Assembly (NCBI GenBank): GCA_036272595.1
Contig: DATAYM010000077.1
Location: 62,001 to 126,000, forward strand
DNA: 64,000 nt
Reading direction: 5' to 3'
Source of the DNA: Poindextera sp036272595
GTDB lineage: Bacteria > Pseudomonadota > Alphaproteobacteria > Caulobacterales > Caulobacteraceae
In this document: positions 1-8,600 of the stretch, one piece after another
Numbering within the stretch: the first letter of the stretch is position 1
Layout of the letters: each line of letters starts with the position of its first letter
Position numbers and translations under genes: made by a program
The notes under the pieces: model-generated
The model's input: only the letters and a program-made list of their open reading frames with translations
What the model was told of the DNA's origin: nothing
Database searches by the model: none

Positions 1-249
1 GCCAAGGCGACGGTCGGGGTGATCTACACCACCTACCTGCCGATCTACTACGCCAACGGAACCAGCGGAACGCTTGACGCGGCCTACTCCGCCCTGGTCA
101 ACCCGTTCGCCGCCAACATCGCGCCGGCGCTGCAGGCCTGCGCTTCGTCGGCGACCTACTATTACGAAGCCAGCGACGGCCCGGCCATCACGACAGGCAT
201 GGATTCGCTGTTCGCCTCCAGTGAAGAGGCGGCTCGGTTGTTGCGATGA
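1..249 (+). CDS. TadG-like pilus assembly protein, C-terminal fragment
   Basis: The open frame enters from the left edge, so only the last 82 residues are visible. The tail contains an ACASSATYYYEASDG stretch followed by a short helical end. In TadG-type Flp pilus proteins (N-terminal membrane segment plus von Willebrand A-like domain) the C-terminus typically has a Cys and a YYYEA-like motif just before the final helix, and that is the basis of the call. The stop overlaps the ATG of the next gene (ATGA), and that gene is TadE-like, which supports a tad/cpa pilus operon. The A domain and any metal-binding residues lie outside the window, so the assignment is probable rather than certain. Confidence 0.6.
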   Translation, partial: AKATVGVIYTTYLPIYYANGTSGTLDAAYSALVNPFAANIAPALQACASSATYYYEASDGPAITTGMDSLFASSEEAARLLR

Positions 250-908
250 CGGGGCCCCGCCGCATGCGCCGGCCGGCGGCCGGCCGCAGTTCCGGCCGCC
301 GATCGGTCTGCGCTCGCTTGCTCGGCGATCGAGCCGGCGCCACGGCCGTCGAATTCGCGTTGCTTTCCATTCCCTTCTTCGCCCTGCTGTTCGGGATCCT
401 CGAGCTGGGGCTTGTCTTCCTCCTCAGCGTCAGTCTGACCAACGCCACGGCCAACGAAGCGCGCCAGATCCGCGTCGGCAGCCTGGAGGCCGCCGGGGTG
501 GGCGCGACGACTTCGAATGGAAACCAGCTGGATGTGCCGGCCTTCAAGGCGGCGATATGCAACCAGATCGCCCTGGTCCCAACCTCGACATGTCTCGGCC
601 AGCTGCAGGTGGACGTCCGCACCCTGAACTCGTTCCAGCAGTCGCCACCCGCGAGCCCGGTCAGCGGCTCGACCTTCAACACCTCCAACCTGTGCTTCTA
701 CTCTGGCAGCGCCGGATCGATCGTCGAGGTGCGCACCTATTATCTCTGGTCATTGCTCGATCCCATCCTGCTCGCGCCGCTCGCCAACCTGACCAGACTT
801 ACCGGCCCGAACGGATCGACGTCCGGCGCCTGGATCCTCGTTTCGTCCACTGAAGTGATGAAGACCGAAGCGGTGCCGGGCGAGTCCAACACGAGCGTCA
901 GCTGCTGA
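246..908 (+). CDS. TadE-family pilus assembly protein
   Basis: This is a 220-residue protein. A basic N-terminus is followed by DRAGATAVEFALL and a hydrophobic segment at roughly residues 32-58. The G-x-x-x-V-E-F pattern is the TadE pseudopilin signature: the leader is cut by the prepilin peptidase and the following helix anchors the protein in the inner membrane, with the rest periplasmic. TadE and TadF-type pseudopilins are needed for Flp (tight adherence) pilus assembly. The gene starts inside the stop of the TadG fragment (ATGA) and its own stop shares one base with the next ATG, so the three genes are translationally coupled. Confidence 0.75.
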   Translation: MTGPRRMRRPAAGRSSGRRSVCARLLGDRAGATAVEFALLSIPFFALLFGILELGLVFLLSVSLTNATANEARQIRVGSLEAAGVGATTSNGNQLDVPAFKAAICNQIALVPTSTCLGQLQVDVRTLNSFQQSPPASPVSGSTFNTSNLCFYSGSAGSIVEVRTYYLWSLLDPILLAPLANLTRLTGPNGSTSGAWILVSSTEVMKTEAVPGESNTSVSC

Positions 909-1615
909 TGGCCCGGCCAGCGCCCCGCGCCCCGGGAGCTCTCCGGCGAGCCGCCCGCAAGTTCGCGTCGATGGTCGCCGACCGTGGAGCCTTGTCCTCC
1001 ATAGAGTTCGCCTTCATCGTCCCCGTGCTGCTGCTGCTGTTCCTTGGCATGACCGACCTCGTGCCGGGAATATTGGCGCAGTCCCAGGTCGATCACGCCA
1101 ACGAATCCACCGGCGACATGGCGGGCGAATATAGTCTGATGCAGACGTCCGACATGGTGGATGTCTTCTCTGTCGCGCCGGACGTGATGGAACCGCTGAC
1201 CAGCGTCGGCCTGCGCCTCCGCCTGACCAATATCTACACCGACGGCCATGGACACGCCAAGGTATACTGGAGCTGTGGCCAATCCCCCCTCACCCCGTAC
1301 ACGGCCAATTCTAGTGTCACGACCACGCCAACCAATAGTCCCATGGCCTGGTTCTTGAAGACCTCCACCCCCGTGGCGGCGAACACAAGCTATATAATGT
1401 CGGAAATCCAGTACAGTTATGCGCCCGTTACCGGCTACGTCCTCACGGGCCCTGTCGTCATGCGCGACACCTCCTACCTGCTGCCCCGCTCGTCCAGCTA
1501 TGTCGGCTTTCCGTGGGATGGGGTGTCCTCCGACCCGCCGCCCGTTCCCACGAGCACCACCACAAGCGCATCCGTGACGCTGAGCAACGGCGCGACCTGC
1601 AGCTACGCCAAGTGA
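908..1615 (+). CDS. second TadE-like pilus assembly protein
   Basis: This is a 235-residue protein with the same architecture as its upstream neighbour: a basic leader, then RGALSSIEFAFIVPVLLLLF, a pseudopilin-like cleavage region with the Glu five residues on, and a single membrane helix around residues 26-52. The periplasmic remainder is Ser/Thr/Pro-rich with a few cysteines (CGQ, and ATCSYAK near the end) that could form a disulfide. It starts one base inside the previous stop. In Tad loci two such minor pseudopilins often sit beside TadG. It is the last gene of the pilus operon, followed by a 61-bp gap and a convergent regulator. Confidence 0.68.
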   Translation: MARPAPRAPGALRRAARKFASMVADRGALSSIEFAFIVPVLLLLFLGMTDLVPGILAQSQVDHANESTGDMAGEYSLMQTSDMVDVFSVAPDVMEPLTSVGLRLRLTNIYTDGHGHAKVYWSCGQSPLTPYTANSSVTTTPTNSPMAWFLKTSTPVAANTSYIMSEIQYSYAPVTGYVLTGPVVMRDTSYLLPRSSSYVGFPWDGVSSDPPPVPTSTTTSASVTLSNGATCSYAK

Positions 1616-1676
1616 GGCGGCGAGCCTCGACCGCTGAATCCACGGCGCGCTGACTGAGCGTGGGCGCGAGGCGCCC

Positions 1677-2435
1677 TTAGACGGCGGCGGGGCTCCCCTG
1701 TGCGGCCGCGCGCCAGCCGGCGACGATCGCCCTGAGTTCGTCGAGCGAGCCCAGCAGTTCGACCGCGCCGACGGGCAGGCCGAGGATGCGGCCCGTGATC
1801 GCCTCCTCGGCGCGGAGGCGGCGCACCAGCATCGCCAGGCCCGCCTCGACATCGGTCTCCGCCAGCGCCAGGGCGGCGATGACGATCGGCCGGCGGGCGT
1901 TGCTCAGCCACAGCAGCGTGTCGGCGGCGGTGCGGGCGTCGCCGGCGGCGAAGACGCCCTCGTGCTCGCCCTCGTCGATGATCGCCGCCAGGGCCGGCGC
2001 CAGCTCGGAAAACACCGCCTCGACGATGCGGTGATAAAGGACGGCGTTCTGCGGCTTGAGCAGGGTGGTGAACATGGCCTTGAGCTCGGCCACATGCTGG
2101 AGCTTCCACTCGCGGCCGAACGCCAGCAGCCGGTTCAGCCGCTGAAGCGCGTTCAGGCCCTGCGTCGCCCGCAGTTCATCGACAAAGGCGACGCTTTGCC
2201 GGGCGAAGCCGCCGGCGATCGCCTCCAGCAAATCCTCCTTGGAGCGGAAGTGATGGTAGAAGGCGCCCTTCGACAGGCCCGTCGCCGAGATCACCTCGTT
2301 GATCGTGGTCCGCTCGTAGCCCTGCCTCAGGAAAAGCCGCTGGGCGCAATCGATCAGCTCGGCGCGGCGCACCGCCGGCGCCTTCACGACGCGCGGCCGG
2401 GCGGCTGAAATCGTCTCGTCCTGGCCCATCGCCAA
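1677..2435 (-). CDS. TetR/AcrR family transcriptional regulator
   Basis: This is a 252-residue regulator. The N-terminal helix-turn-helix (about residues 24-70) reads as a classic TetR domain with TTINEVISATGLSKGAFYHHF. The C-terminal two thirds is helical and would bind ligand and form the dimer. I chose the TTG at 2435 because GGGGAG lies six bases upstream; the in-frame ATG at 2429 is the alternative. The gene is divergent from a cytochrome P450, and a perfect palindrome lies between them inside the P450 promoter. It therefore probably represses the P450 and relieves repression when the P450 substrate or a related lipophile binds. The ligand is unknown. Confidence 0.88.
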   Translation of the reverse strand: MAMGQDETISAARPRVVKAPAVRRAELIDCAQRLFLRQGYERTTINEVISATGLSKGAFYHHFRSKEDLLEAIAGGFARQSVAFVDELRATQGLNALQRLNRLLAFGREWKLQHVAELKAMFTTLLKPQNAVLYHRIVEAVFSELAPALAAIIDEGEHEGVFAAGDARTAADTLLWLSNARRPIVIAALALAETDVEAGLAMLVRRLRAEEAITGRILGLPVGAVELLGSLDELRAIVAGWRAAAQGSPAAV

Positions 2436-2469
2436 GCGGGTCTCCCCTTCATCGAGGACGGCTCGGCTA

Positions 2470-2498
2470 TTGGCAGACCGACCGTCGGTCTGTTAATC
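2470..2498 (+). promoter_or_regulatory. P450 promoter with embedded TetR operator
   Basis: A -35-like TTGGCA (2470-2475) and a -10-like TTAATC (2493-2498) are separated by 17 bases. Those 17 bases are almost exactly an inverted repeat at 2474-2492 (CAGACCGA, 3-base spacer, TCGGTCTG). Two perfect 8-base arms of this size are typical of TetR-family operators. Binding here would block RNA polymerase at the P450 promoter and probably also autoregulate the divergent TetR gene. The palindrome is directly visible; its use is inferred. Confidence 0.7.
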
Positions 2499-2561
2499 TA
2501 CCCGAAGGCGCGCGGATTGAAAGAGCCCCGACCCCTGTGCGCCGGCTCGAAGGAGCGCGCC

Positions 2562-3923
2562 ATGTCCGTGGTCGAGTCCGCCCTCGAACGTCCAACCCCA
2601 GCCTACCGGCTGTCCAGCCCCTTGCGCTTCGACCTGGAGGGTCAGGCGTTCAAGCGCGATCCCTTCCCCGTCCTGGCCGCCATGCGTGCCGCCGGGCCGG
2701 TGATCCCGGTCAGGCTGCCGCTGCTGGGCAAGGCCTGGATGACCACCACCCACGCGGCCACCCTGGCCATGGTCAAGGACAACGGGCTGTTCGTGCAGGA
2801 GGGCCGCCACGCCGGCAGGTCGGGCGTCACCGGCATGCAGTGGTGGATGCCCAGGTCGCTGAAGCTGCTCGCCAACAACATGCTGATGAAGGACGAGCCC
2901 GACCATCGCCGCCTGCGCACCCTGGTCGACAAGGCCTTCGCGCGCCGCGACGTGCTGGCCATGCGCGGCGATATCGCGGCCATCGCCGACCGGCTCCTGG
3001 ACGGGTTCGGCGGCCGCGATGAGGTCGACCTGGCCGAAGCCTATTCCCGCCGCCTGCCGCTGGAGGTGATCTGCGACCTGCTCGGCCTGCCTGAAAAGGA
3101 CCGCGGCGACTTCGCCCGGCGCAGCCAGGCCGCTCTCGCCGTCAAGGGCGCCATCGGCCTCTTCCAGGCGGCCGCCTCGTTCGAAAAGCTGACCGACTAC
3201 CTGCGCGGCCAGATCGAAGAGGTCCGGCGTACGCCGCGGCGCGGCCTGATCGGCGAGCTGGTGCTGGCGGAGGAGGCTGGTGACAAGCTCGATGAGGACG
3301 AGCTGGTCTCGATGGTCTTCCTGCTGCTGGTCGCCGGTTTTGAGACCACCACCCACCTGATCAGCGCCAGCGTCGTGGAGCTGGAACAGCATCCCGACCA
3401 GAAGGCCTGGCTGCTGACCAATCCGGCGGCGCGGATGGAGCGGGCGGTCGAGGAGCTGGCCCGTCACGCCTCGCCGGTGCAGGGCACGAAGGCCCGCTAT
3501 GTGTCGCGCGACGTCGACTTCTTCGGCCAGCGCCTCGGCCGCGGCGAGCTGATCATGGCCTTCACCGCCTCGGCCAACGCCGACCCGGAGGTGTTCGACC
3601 AGCCGGAAGCGCTCCGGCTCGACCGCTTCCCCAATCCGCACCTGGTGTTCAGCTCGGGCATCCATTTCTGCCTGGGCATGCAGCTCGCCCGGGTCGAGGC
3701 GCAGAGCGCGCTGGCGCGGCTCTATGCGCGGTTTCCCGAACTCCGCATCGTCGAGCCCGACCGGCTGGTCTGGATGGAGCGGCTGGGCATCCATGGACCG
3801 AAGTCGCTGCCTGTCCGCCTGGGCGCGGGCTCGGCGCCCGGTCCTGAAGCAAACCCTTCGCCCGCATGGGGATTCCGCGCCGGCGCCCAAAGTCTTGGCG
3901 CCGACCCGGGGGCCCCAGGTTGA
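2562..3923 (+). CDS. cytochrome P450
   Basis: This is a heme-thiolate monooxygenase of 453 residues. The ATG at 2562 follows AAGGAG by six bases; an upstream TTG at 2517 is less likely. The I-helix oxygen-binding motif AGFETTTH, the K-helix ExxR (EELAR) and the heme loop FSSGIHFCLG with the cysteine ligand are all present, in the usual order and spacing for soluble bacterial class I P450s, which need a separate ferredoxin and reductase. No redox partner gene is adjacent. After the normal C-terminal end (SLPVRL) the frame runs on for about 33 Gly/Ala/Pro-rich residues that look like read-out into non-conserved sequence. The substrate is unknown; divergent TetR control suggests an inducible lipophilic or xenobiotic substrate. 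Confidence 0.92.
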   Translation: MSVVESALERPTPAYRLSSPLRFDLEGQAFKRDPFPVLAAMRAAGPVIPVRLPLLGKAWMTTTHAATLAMVKDNGLFVQEGRHAGRSGVTGMQWWMPRSLKLLANNMLMKDEPDHRRLRTLVDKAFARRDVLAMRGDIAAIADRLLDGFGGRDEVDLAEAYSRRLPLEVICDLLGLPEKDRGDFARRSQAALAVKGAIGLFQAAASFEKLTDYLRGQIEEVRRTPRRGLIGELVLAEEAGDKLDEDELVSMVFLLLVAGFETTTHLISASVVELEQHPDQKAWLLTNPAARMERAVEELARHASPVQGTKARYVSRDVDFFGQRLGRGELIMAFTASANADPEVFDQPEALRLDRFPNPHLVFSSGIHFCLGMQLARVEAQSALARLYARFPELRIVEPDRLVWMERLGIHGPKSLPVRLGAGSAPGPEANPSPAWGFRAGAQSLGADPGAPG

Positions 3924-3949
3924 ACTTCCGGGGGCGGATCGACTGCACA

Positions 3950-3979
3950 TTGACTGATCAGCGGTATTTTGAGCATTCT
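3950..3979 (+). promoter_or_regulatory. possible promoter of the repeat-protein gene
   Basis: TTGACT at 3950-3955 is followed after 18 bases by CATTCT (3974-3979). It lies in the 81-bp gap between the P450 and the decapeptide-repeat gene, whose ATG at 4005 follows a GGGGGA ribosome site by five bases. The -35 match is good and the -10 is weak. This suggests the repeat gene can be transcribed independently of the P450. Confidence 0.35.
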
Positions 3980-4004
3980 GTGACAGATTTGCTGGGGGAC
4001 TATC

Positions 4005-5648
4005 ATGGCTGCCAAACTCAACAACACTCGGTTCATGGCGCTTGCGAGCGCCGGGCTTATCGTCGTCGCCGGCGGGGCGATCTATTTCGGCCACGCCTAT
4101 CCGCTGCAGGGCGGCAGCGTCTCGGGCACCATCGCCCCGGCTGAGCGCTACCGCGCCAGCCAGATCCAGGACTCCGACGTGCAGCTCGGCGACAACGCCG
4201 TGCCGGTGCTGATGCAGACCGACGCCTTCGAGCTGATGGTCAAGAATCCGTCCTTCCGGACGCTGGCGTCCAATCCGGGCTTCCTGGCCCTGGCGCAGAA
4301 CCCGGCGGCGATGAGCGCCATGGCGGCCAATCCCAAGGCCTTCATGGCCCTGGCGTCCGATCCCAAGGCGTTCGCGGCGATGTCGTCGGCGGCGCTCGCC
4401 AGCCAGGCCTTCAGCGCGCAGGCGTTCAGCGCCATGGCCTCGAACGCCAAGGCGATGAGCGCCCTGGCCTCGCAGCCCCAGGCCTTCTCGGCCATGGCTT
4501 CGCATCCGCAGGCCTTCGGCGCGTTCGCCAGCCACCCGCAGGCCTTCCAGATCATGGCCTCCAATCCGCAGGCCTTCGCGGCCTATGCCGGCAACCCGCA
4601 AGCCTTCGCTTCCGCCGCCTCCAACGCCAAGGCCGTCTCGGCCATGGCCGCCAACGCCCAGGCCTTCCAGGCCCTGGCCGCGGACGCCAAGGCGATGTCG
4701 GCGATCCACGCCGACCCGCAGGCCTTCTCGGCCATGGCCTCGAACGCCAAAGCCTTCCAGGCTTTCGCCGCCGACTCCAAGGCCTTCCAGTCGGCGGCCT
4801 CGGCGAGCGCCTTCTCGGCCATGGCCGCCAACGCCAAGGCCTTCCAATCGCTGGCGTCCGACCCCGCGGCGCTCAGCAGCGCCGCGACCGCGGCGGCCTC
4901 GTTCGCCAGCGCCGCGACGGCGGCCCAATCGCGGATGGTGCTGGCCTCGGCCTCCCAGGCCGCCAGCTCCCAGGCTTTCGGCGCCTTCGCCAGCCAGCCG
5001 CAGGCGTTCGCGGCGATGGCGTCGAACGCCAAGGCCTTCCAGGCCTTCGCCAGCCAGCCGCAGGCCTTCCAGGCCATGGCCTCCAACCCGCAGGCGTTCG
5101 CGGCCTACGCCGGCAACCCGCAAGCCTTCGCTTCCGCCGCCTCCAACGCCAAGGCCGTCTCGGCCATGGCCGCCAACGCCCAGGCCTTCCAGGCCCTGGC
5201 CGCGGACGCCAAGGCGATGTCGGCGATCCGCGCCGACTCCCAGGCCTTCTCGGCCATGGCCTCCAACGCCAAGGCCTTCCAGGCGCTCGCCGCCAACGCC
5301 CAGGCCTTCCAGGCCCTGGCGTCGAACCCGCAGGCGGTCGCCTCCATGGCCTCCAGCGCCTCGGCCTTCATGTCCCAGGCGGCGGCGGCCAACATGCAGG
5401 CTTCGGCGTTCAGCTCCCAGGCGGCCGCGGCGATGGCGTCCTATCCTCAGGCCTTCTCGGCCATGGCCGCCAACCCGCAGGCCTTCCAGGCGCTGGCCTC
5501 CAATCCCCAGGCCCTGTCCGCCCTTGCCGCCAACGCCTCGGCCTTCCAGTCGGCGGCCAGCCAGCCCGCGTTCGCGGCGCTGGCGTCCAACCCGGCTTTC
5601 GGGGCGGCGCTCTCCAGCCCAGGCTTCGCAAAGGCGCTCGGCCAGTAA
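4005..5648 (+). CDS. exported Ala-rich decapeptide-repeat protein
   Basis: This is a 547-residue protein that I do not recognise. A short basic N-terminus (K4, R9) precedes one hydrophobic helix at residues 11-29, so it is either anchored in the inner membrane or exported. After about 50 ordinary residues, from residue 80 to the end it is built almost wholly of 9-10-residue repeats with consensus N/D-P/A-Q/K-A-F-x-A-M/L-A-S, roughly 45 copies. The first units (NPSFRTLAS, NPGFLALAQ) and the last (NPAFGAALSS) are the most divergent. I see no Cys or Trp. The regular Pro/Phe spacing suggests a solenoid or fibrous fold, which is inference. It is followed 28 bp downstream by a secreted metallopeptidase gene and then a PrsW protease gene, probably one operon. 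It could be a surface or matrix protein processed by them. Confidence 0.8.
   Translation: MAAKLNNTRFMALASAGLIVVAGGAIYFGHAYPLQGGSVSGTIAPAERYRASQIQDSDVQLGDNAVPVLMQTDAFELMVKNPSFRTLASNPGFLALAQNPAAMSAMAANPKAFMALASDPKAFAAMSSAALASQAFSAQAFSAMASNAKAMSALASQPQAFSAMASHPQAFGAFASHPQAFQIMASNPQAFAAYAGNPQAFASAASNAKAVSAMAANAQAFQALAADAKAMSAIHADPQAFSAMASNAKAFQAFAADSKAFQSAASASAFSAMAANAKAFQSLASDPAALSSAATAAASFASAATAAQSRMVLASASQAASSQAFGAFASQPQAFAAMASNAKAFQAFASQPQAFQAMASNPQAFAAYAGNPQAFASAASNAKAVSAMAANAQAFQALAADAKAMSAIRADSQAFSAMASNAKAFQALAANAQAFQALASNPQAVASMASSASAFMSQAAAANMQASAFSSQAAAAMASYPQAFSAMAANPQAFQALASNPQALSALAANASAFQSAASQPAFAALASNPAFGAALSSPGFAKALGQ
4587..5229 (+). repeat. 121-bp perfect direct duplication inside the repeat gene
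   Basis: Bases 4587-4707 and 5109-5229 are identical over 121 bp, 522 bp apart (174 codons, in frame). Flanking sequence is also similar but with substitutions (for example HADP versus RADS at the downstream edge). Most other repeat units differ at synonymous sites, so this copy looks recent or homogenised by recombination. Confidence 0.88.
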
Positions 5649-5676
5649 GGCCCTTTGCGGGGGCGAGGGGCAGCGT

Positions 5677-8600
5677 TTGTGGTTTAAGTCCGGCCTTATC
5701 GGCGCGGCGCTGGCGCTTATCTGGTGCGGCGGCGCGCTGGCGCAGATCGAGGTCGGCGGCAGCACCGTGCCGTTTCCGGTCGCGCCCCCGGCGCCGACCA
5801 CCGAAGGCGGCCCGGTGGCCAAGCCGGAGCCGTCGGGCCAATCCAACACCGCCCAGCCGACGCCGGCCAACAGCGCCCCCAAGCCGCCCAGCTTCCTCGA
5901 CGAGATCGACCTGAATTCGCTGCAGACCAAGGACCTGCGGCTGCTCTATTTCGACCCGTCCGAGACCTATCTGACGCCGTACGTGGCGCGCAGCTTCGAA
6001 AACTCCATGGCCTTCCAGCGGCGGACCTGGGACTGGAAGCCGTGGGACAAGACCACGGTGCTGCTGAAGGACTTTTCCGACTACGGCAACGCCGCGGCGC
6101 GCTCCTCGCCGAACAACGCCATCCTGGTCGACATCGCCCCGCTCAGCCAGACCTTCGAGACCTTCAGCGCCGGCGAGCGGTTCTTCACCCTGATGAACCA
6201 CGAGCTGACCCACGTGGCGACCATGGACGTGTGGGACAGCCGGGACGCCCGCTGGCGGACCTTCTTCCAGGGCAAGCCCATGCCCCTGCAGGACCACCCG
6301 GAATCCATCCTCTACAACTATCTGGCCACGCCGCGGGTGAACGTGCCGCGCTGGTACCTGGAAGGCAGCGCCGTCTTCATGGAGACCTGGATGGCCGGCG
6401 GCTACGGCCGCGCCCAGGGCGGCTACGACGAGATGGTCTTCCGCTCCATGGTCCGCGACCATGCGCGCTTCTACACCCCGCTGGGGCTGGAGTCGGCGGG
6501 CACCGCCGTCGACTTCCAGGTGGGGGTGAACGACTATCTCTACGGCACCCGGTTCATGAGCTACCTGGCCCTGACCCGTTCGCCGGAGAAGATGGTGCAG
6601 TGGCTGCGCCGCGACGAGGGCAGCGCGCCCTACTACTCGGTGCAGTTCAAGAAGGTGTTCGGCCAATCGCTCGACGAGGTCTGGAACCAGTGGATCGCCT
6701 GGGAGCACGACTTCCAGGCCGCCAACCTGGCCTCGGTCTCCCAGTATCCGCTGACGCCGCTGCAGCGCCTGAGCCCGCGCGCGCTCGGCTCGGTCTCGCG
6801 CGCGTTCATCGATCCGCACACTGGCGAGCTGATCGGCGCCTTCCGCTATCCCGGCGTCATCGGCCACGTCGGGGCGCTGACCCTGGGCGACGGCAAGATC
6901 CGCCACCTGGTCGATATCAAGGGCGCGATGCTCTACCAGGTCACCTCGATGGCCTACGATCCGGATTCGGAGAAGGCCTACTACACCACCGACAACTACG
7001 CCTACCGCGACCTGGTACAGGTGGACGTGGCCACCGGCAAGACCCGGATGCTGATCCGCGACGGCCGCATCGGCGACATGGTGGTCAACCCCCGCGACAA
7101 GTCGATCTGGGGTTTTCGCCACCTAAACGGCCTGGTCACCCTGGTGCGCATCGACCCGCCCTATACCGGCTGGAGCCAGGTCCACACCTTCCCCTACGGT
7201 CGCATCCCGTTCGACCCGGACATCTCGCCGGACGGGACCCTGCTGTCCTTCTCGGTCGGCGAGATCAACGGCGACCAGGCGGTGAAGGTCTACAGGATCG
7301 TCGACCTGGCCGAAGACGACCCGCAGCCGGTGGCGCAGGGAACCCTTGGAACCTCGCAGCCGGAGAGCTTCGTCTTCTCGCCGGACGGCAAGTACCTTTA
7401 CGGCAGCTCCTACTATACCGGCGTCTCCAACATCTGGCGGCTGGACCTGGCGACCCAGAAGATGGATGCGGTCAGCAACGCCTCGTCCGGCCTGTTCCGG
7501 CCGATCCCGCAGGCCGACGGCTCGGTGATCGCCTTCGAATATACCGGCGAGGGCTTCACGCCCGTCCGCTTCACGCCCAAGCCGCTGGATGACCTCGGAT
7601 CGATCAAGTTCCTCGGCGCCCAGGTCGCAGACCAGCATCCGGAGCTCAAAACCTGGGCGGTGGGCTCGCCGGCCAAGGTTCCGCTGGACCAGATGATCGT
7701 CTCGCAGGACAAGTATTCGCCGTTCCAGTCCATGCGGCTGGACGCCGAGTATCCGGTGATCGAGGGCTACAAGCAGCACCCCGCCTTTGGCTGGCACTTC
7801 ATTTTCGAAGATCCGATGCAGTTCGATGCGCTGACCGCGACCTTCGCCTATTCCCCGGCCACCGACCTTTCGGCCGGCGAGCGCTGGCACGCCGACATCG
7901 ACTTCCACACCATCGCCTGGAATTTCGAGTACTGGCACAACGACGCCGGCTTCTACGACCTGTTCGGCCCCACCGAGCGGGCGCGCAAGGGCGACGCCTT
8001 CATCGTCGACTACCACAAGCCGCTGATCTACGACCTGCCGCGCGAGCTCGACTTCACCTTCAAGGCCGCCCAGTACATCGGCCTCGACACCCTGCCCGGG
8101 GCGCAGAACGTCTCCACCCTGGGCGAGGACGCCAACATCACCGCGTTCCGCGCGGCGCTGAACTACACCGACACCAGCAAGTCGCTCGGCGCCGTCGACT
8201 ATGAGCGCGGCCTGTTGTGGAACCTGGCCTATGACGACGACGTCTCCGACGGCGGCAACTATCCGAAGGCCCGCGGCGGCTTTGGCTTCGGCGTCCCGTT
8301 CGGCTGGAACCACTCTTCGATATGGTTCTACGAGGCGGCGGGCATCGCCGGCGGCACCAGCTCCAACCCGCTCGGCGCCTTCTATCTCGGCGCCTTCGGC
8401 AACAACTATGTCGATGACGGCGAGGTGAAGCGCTACCGCGACTGGGACAGCTTCCCCGGTTTCGACATCGACGGCATCACCGCCCGCAGCTTCTCCAAGA
8501 GCCTCATCGAGTGGAACCTGCCGCCCGTTCGCCTCACCGAGGTCGGCCGGCCGAGCCTCTACCTGAGTTCGCTGCGGCCGGCGCTGTTCGGCGGGGTCAT

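Noticed and set aside
4587..5229. CRISPR-like regular DNA repeats
   Set aside because: The repeats are coding, in frame, without unique spacers of constant length, and explained by the decapeptide pattern.
4585..5676. Arg/Pro-rich plus-strand extension of the metallopeptidase frame
   Set aside because: It overlaps the repeat gene in another frame and precedes a clear signal peptide starting at 5677.
2493..5930. 1145-residue minus-strand ORF rich in Gly, Arg and Leu (GLGVGGHGREG units)
   Set aside because: It runs antisense through the P450 and decapeptide-repeat genes; its repetitiveness mirrors the real repeat gene, and it lacks conserved domains.
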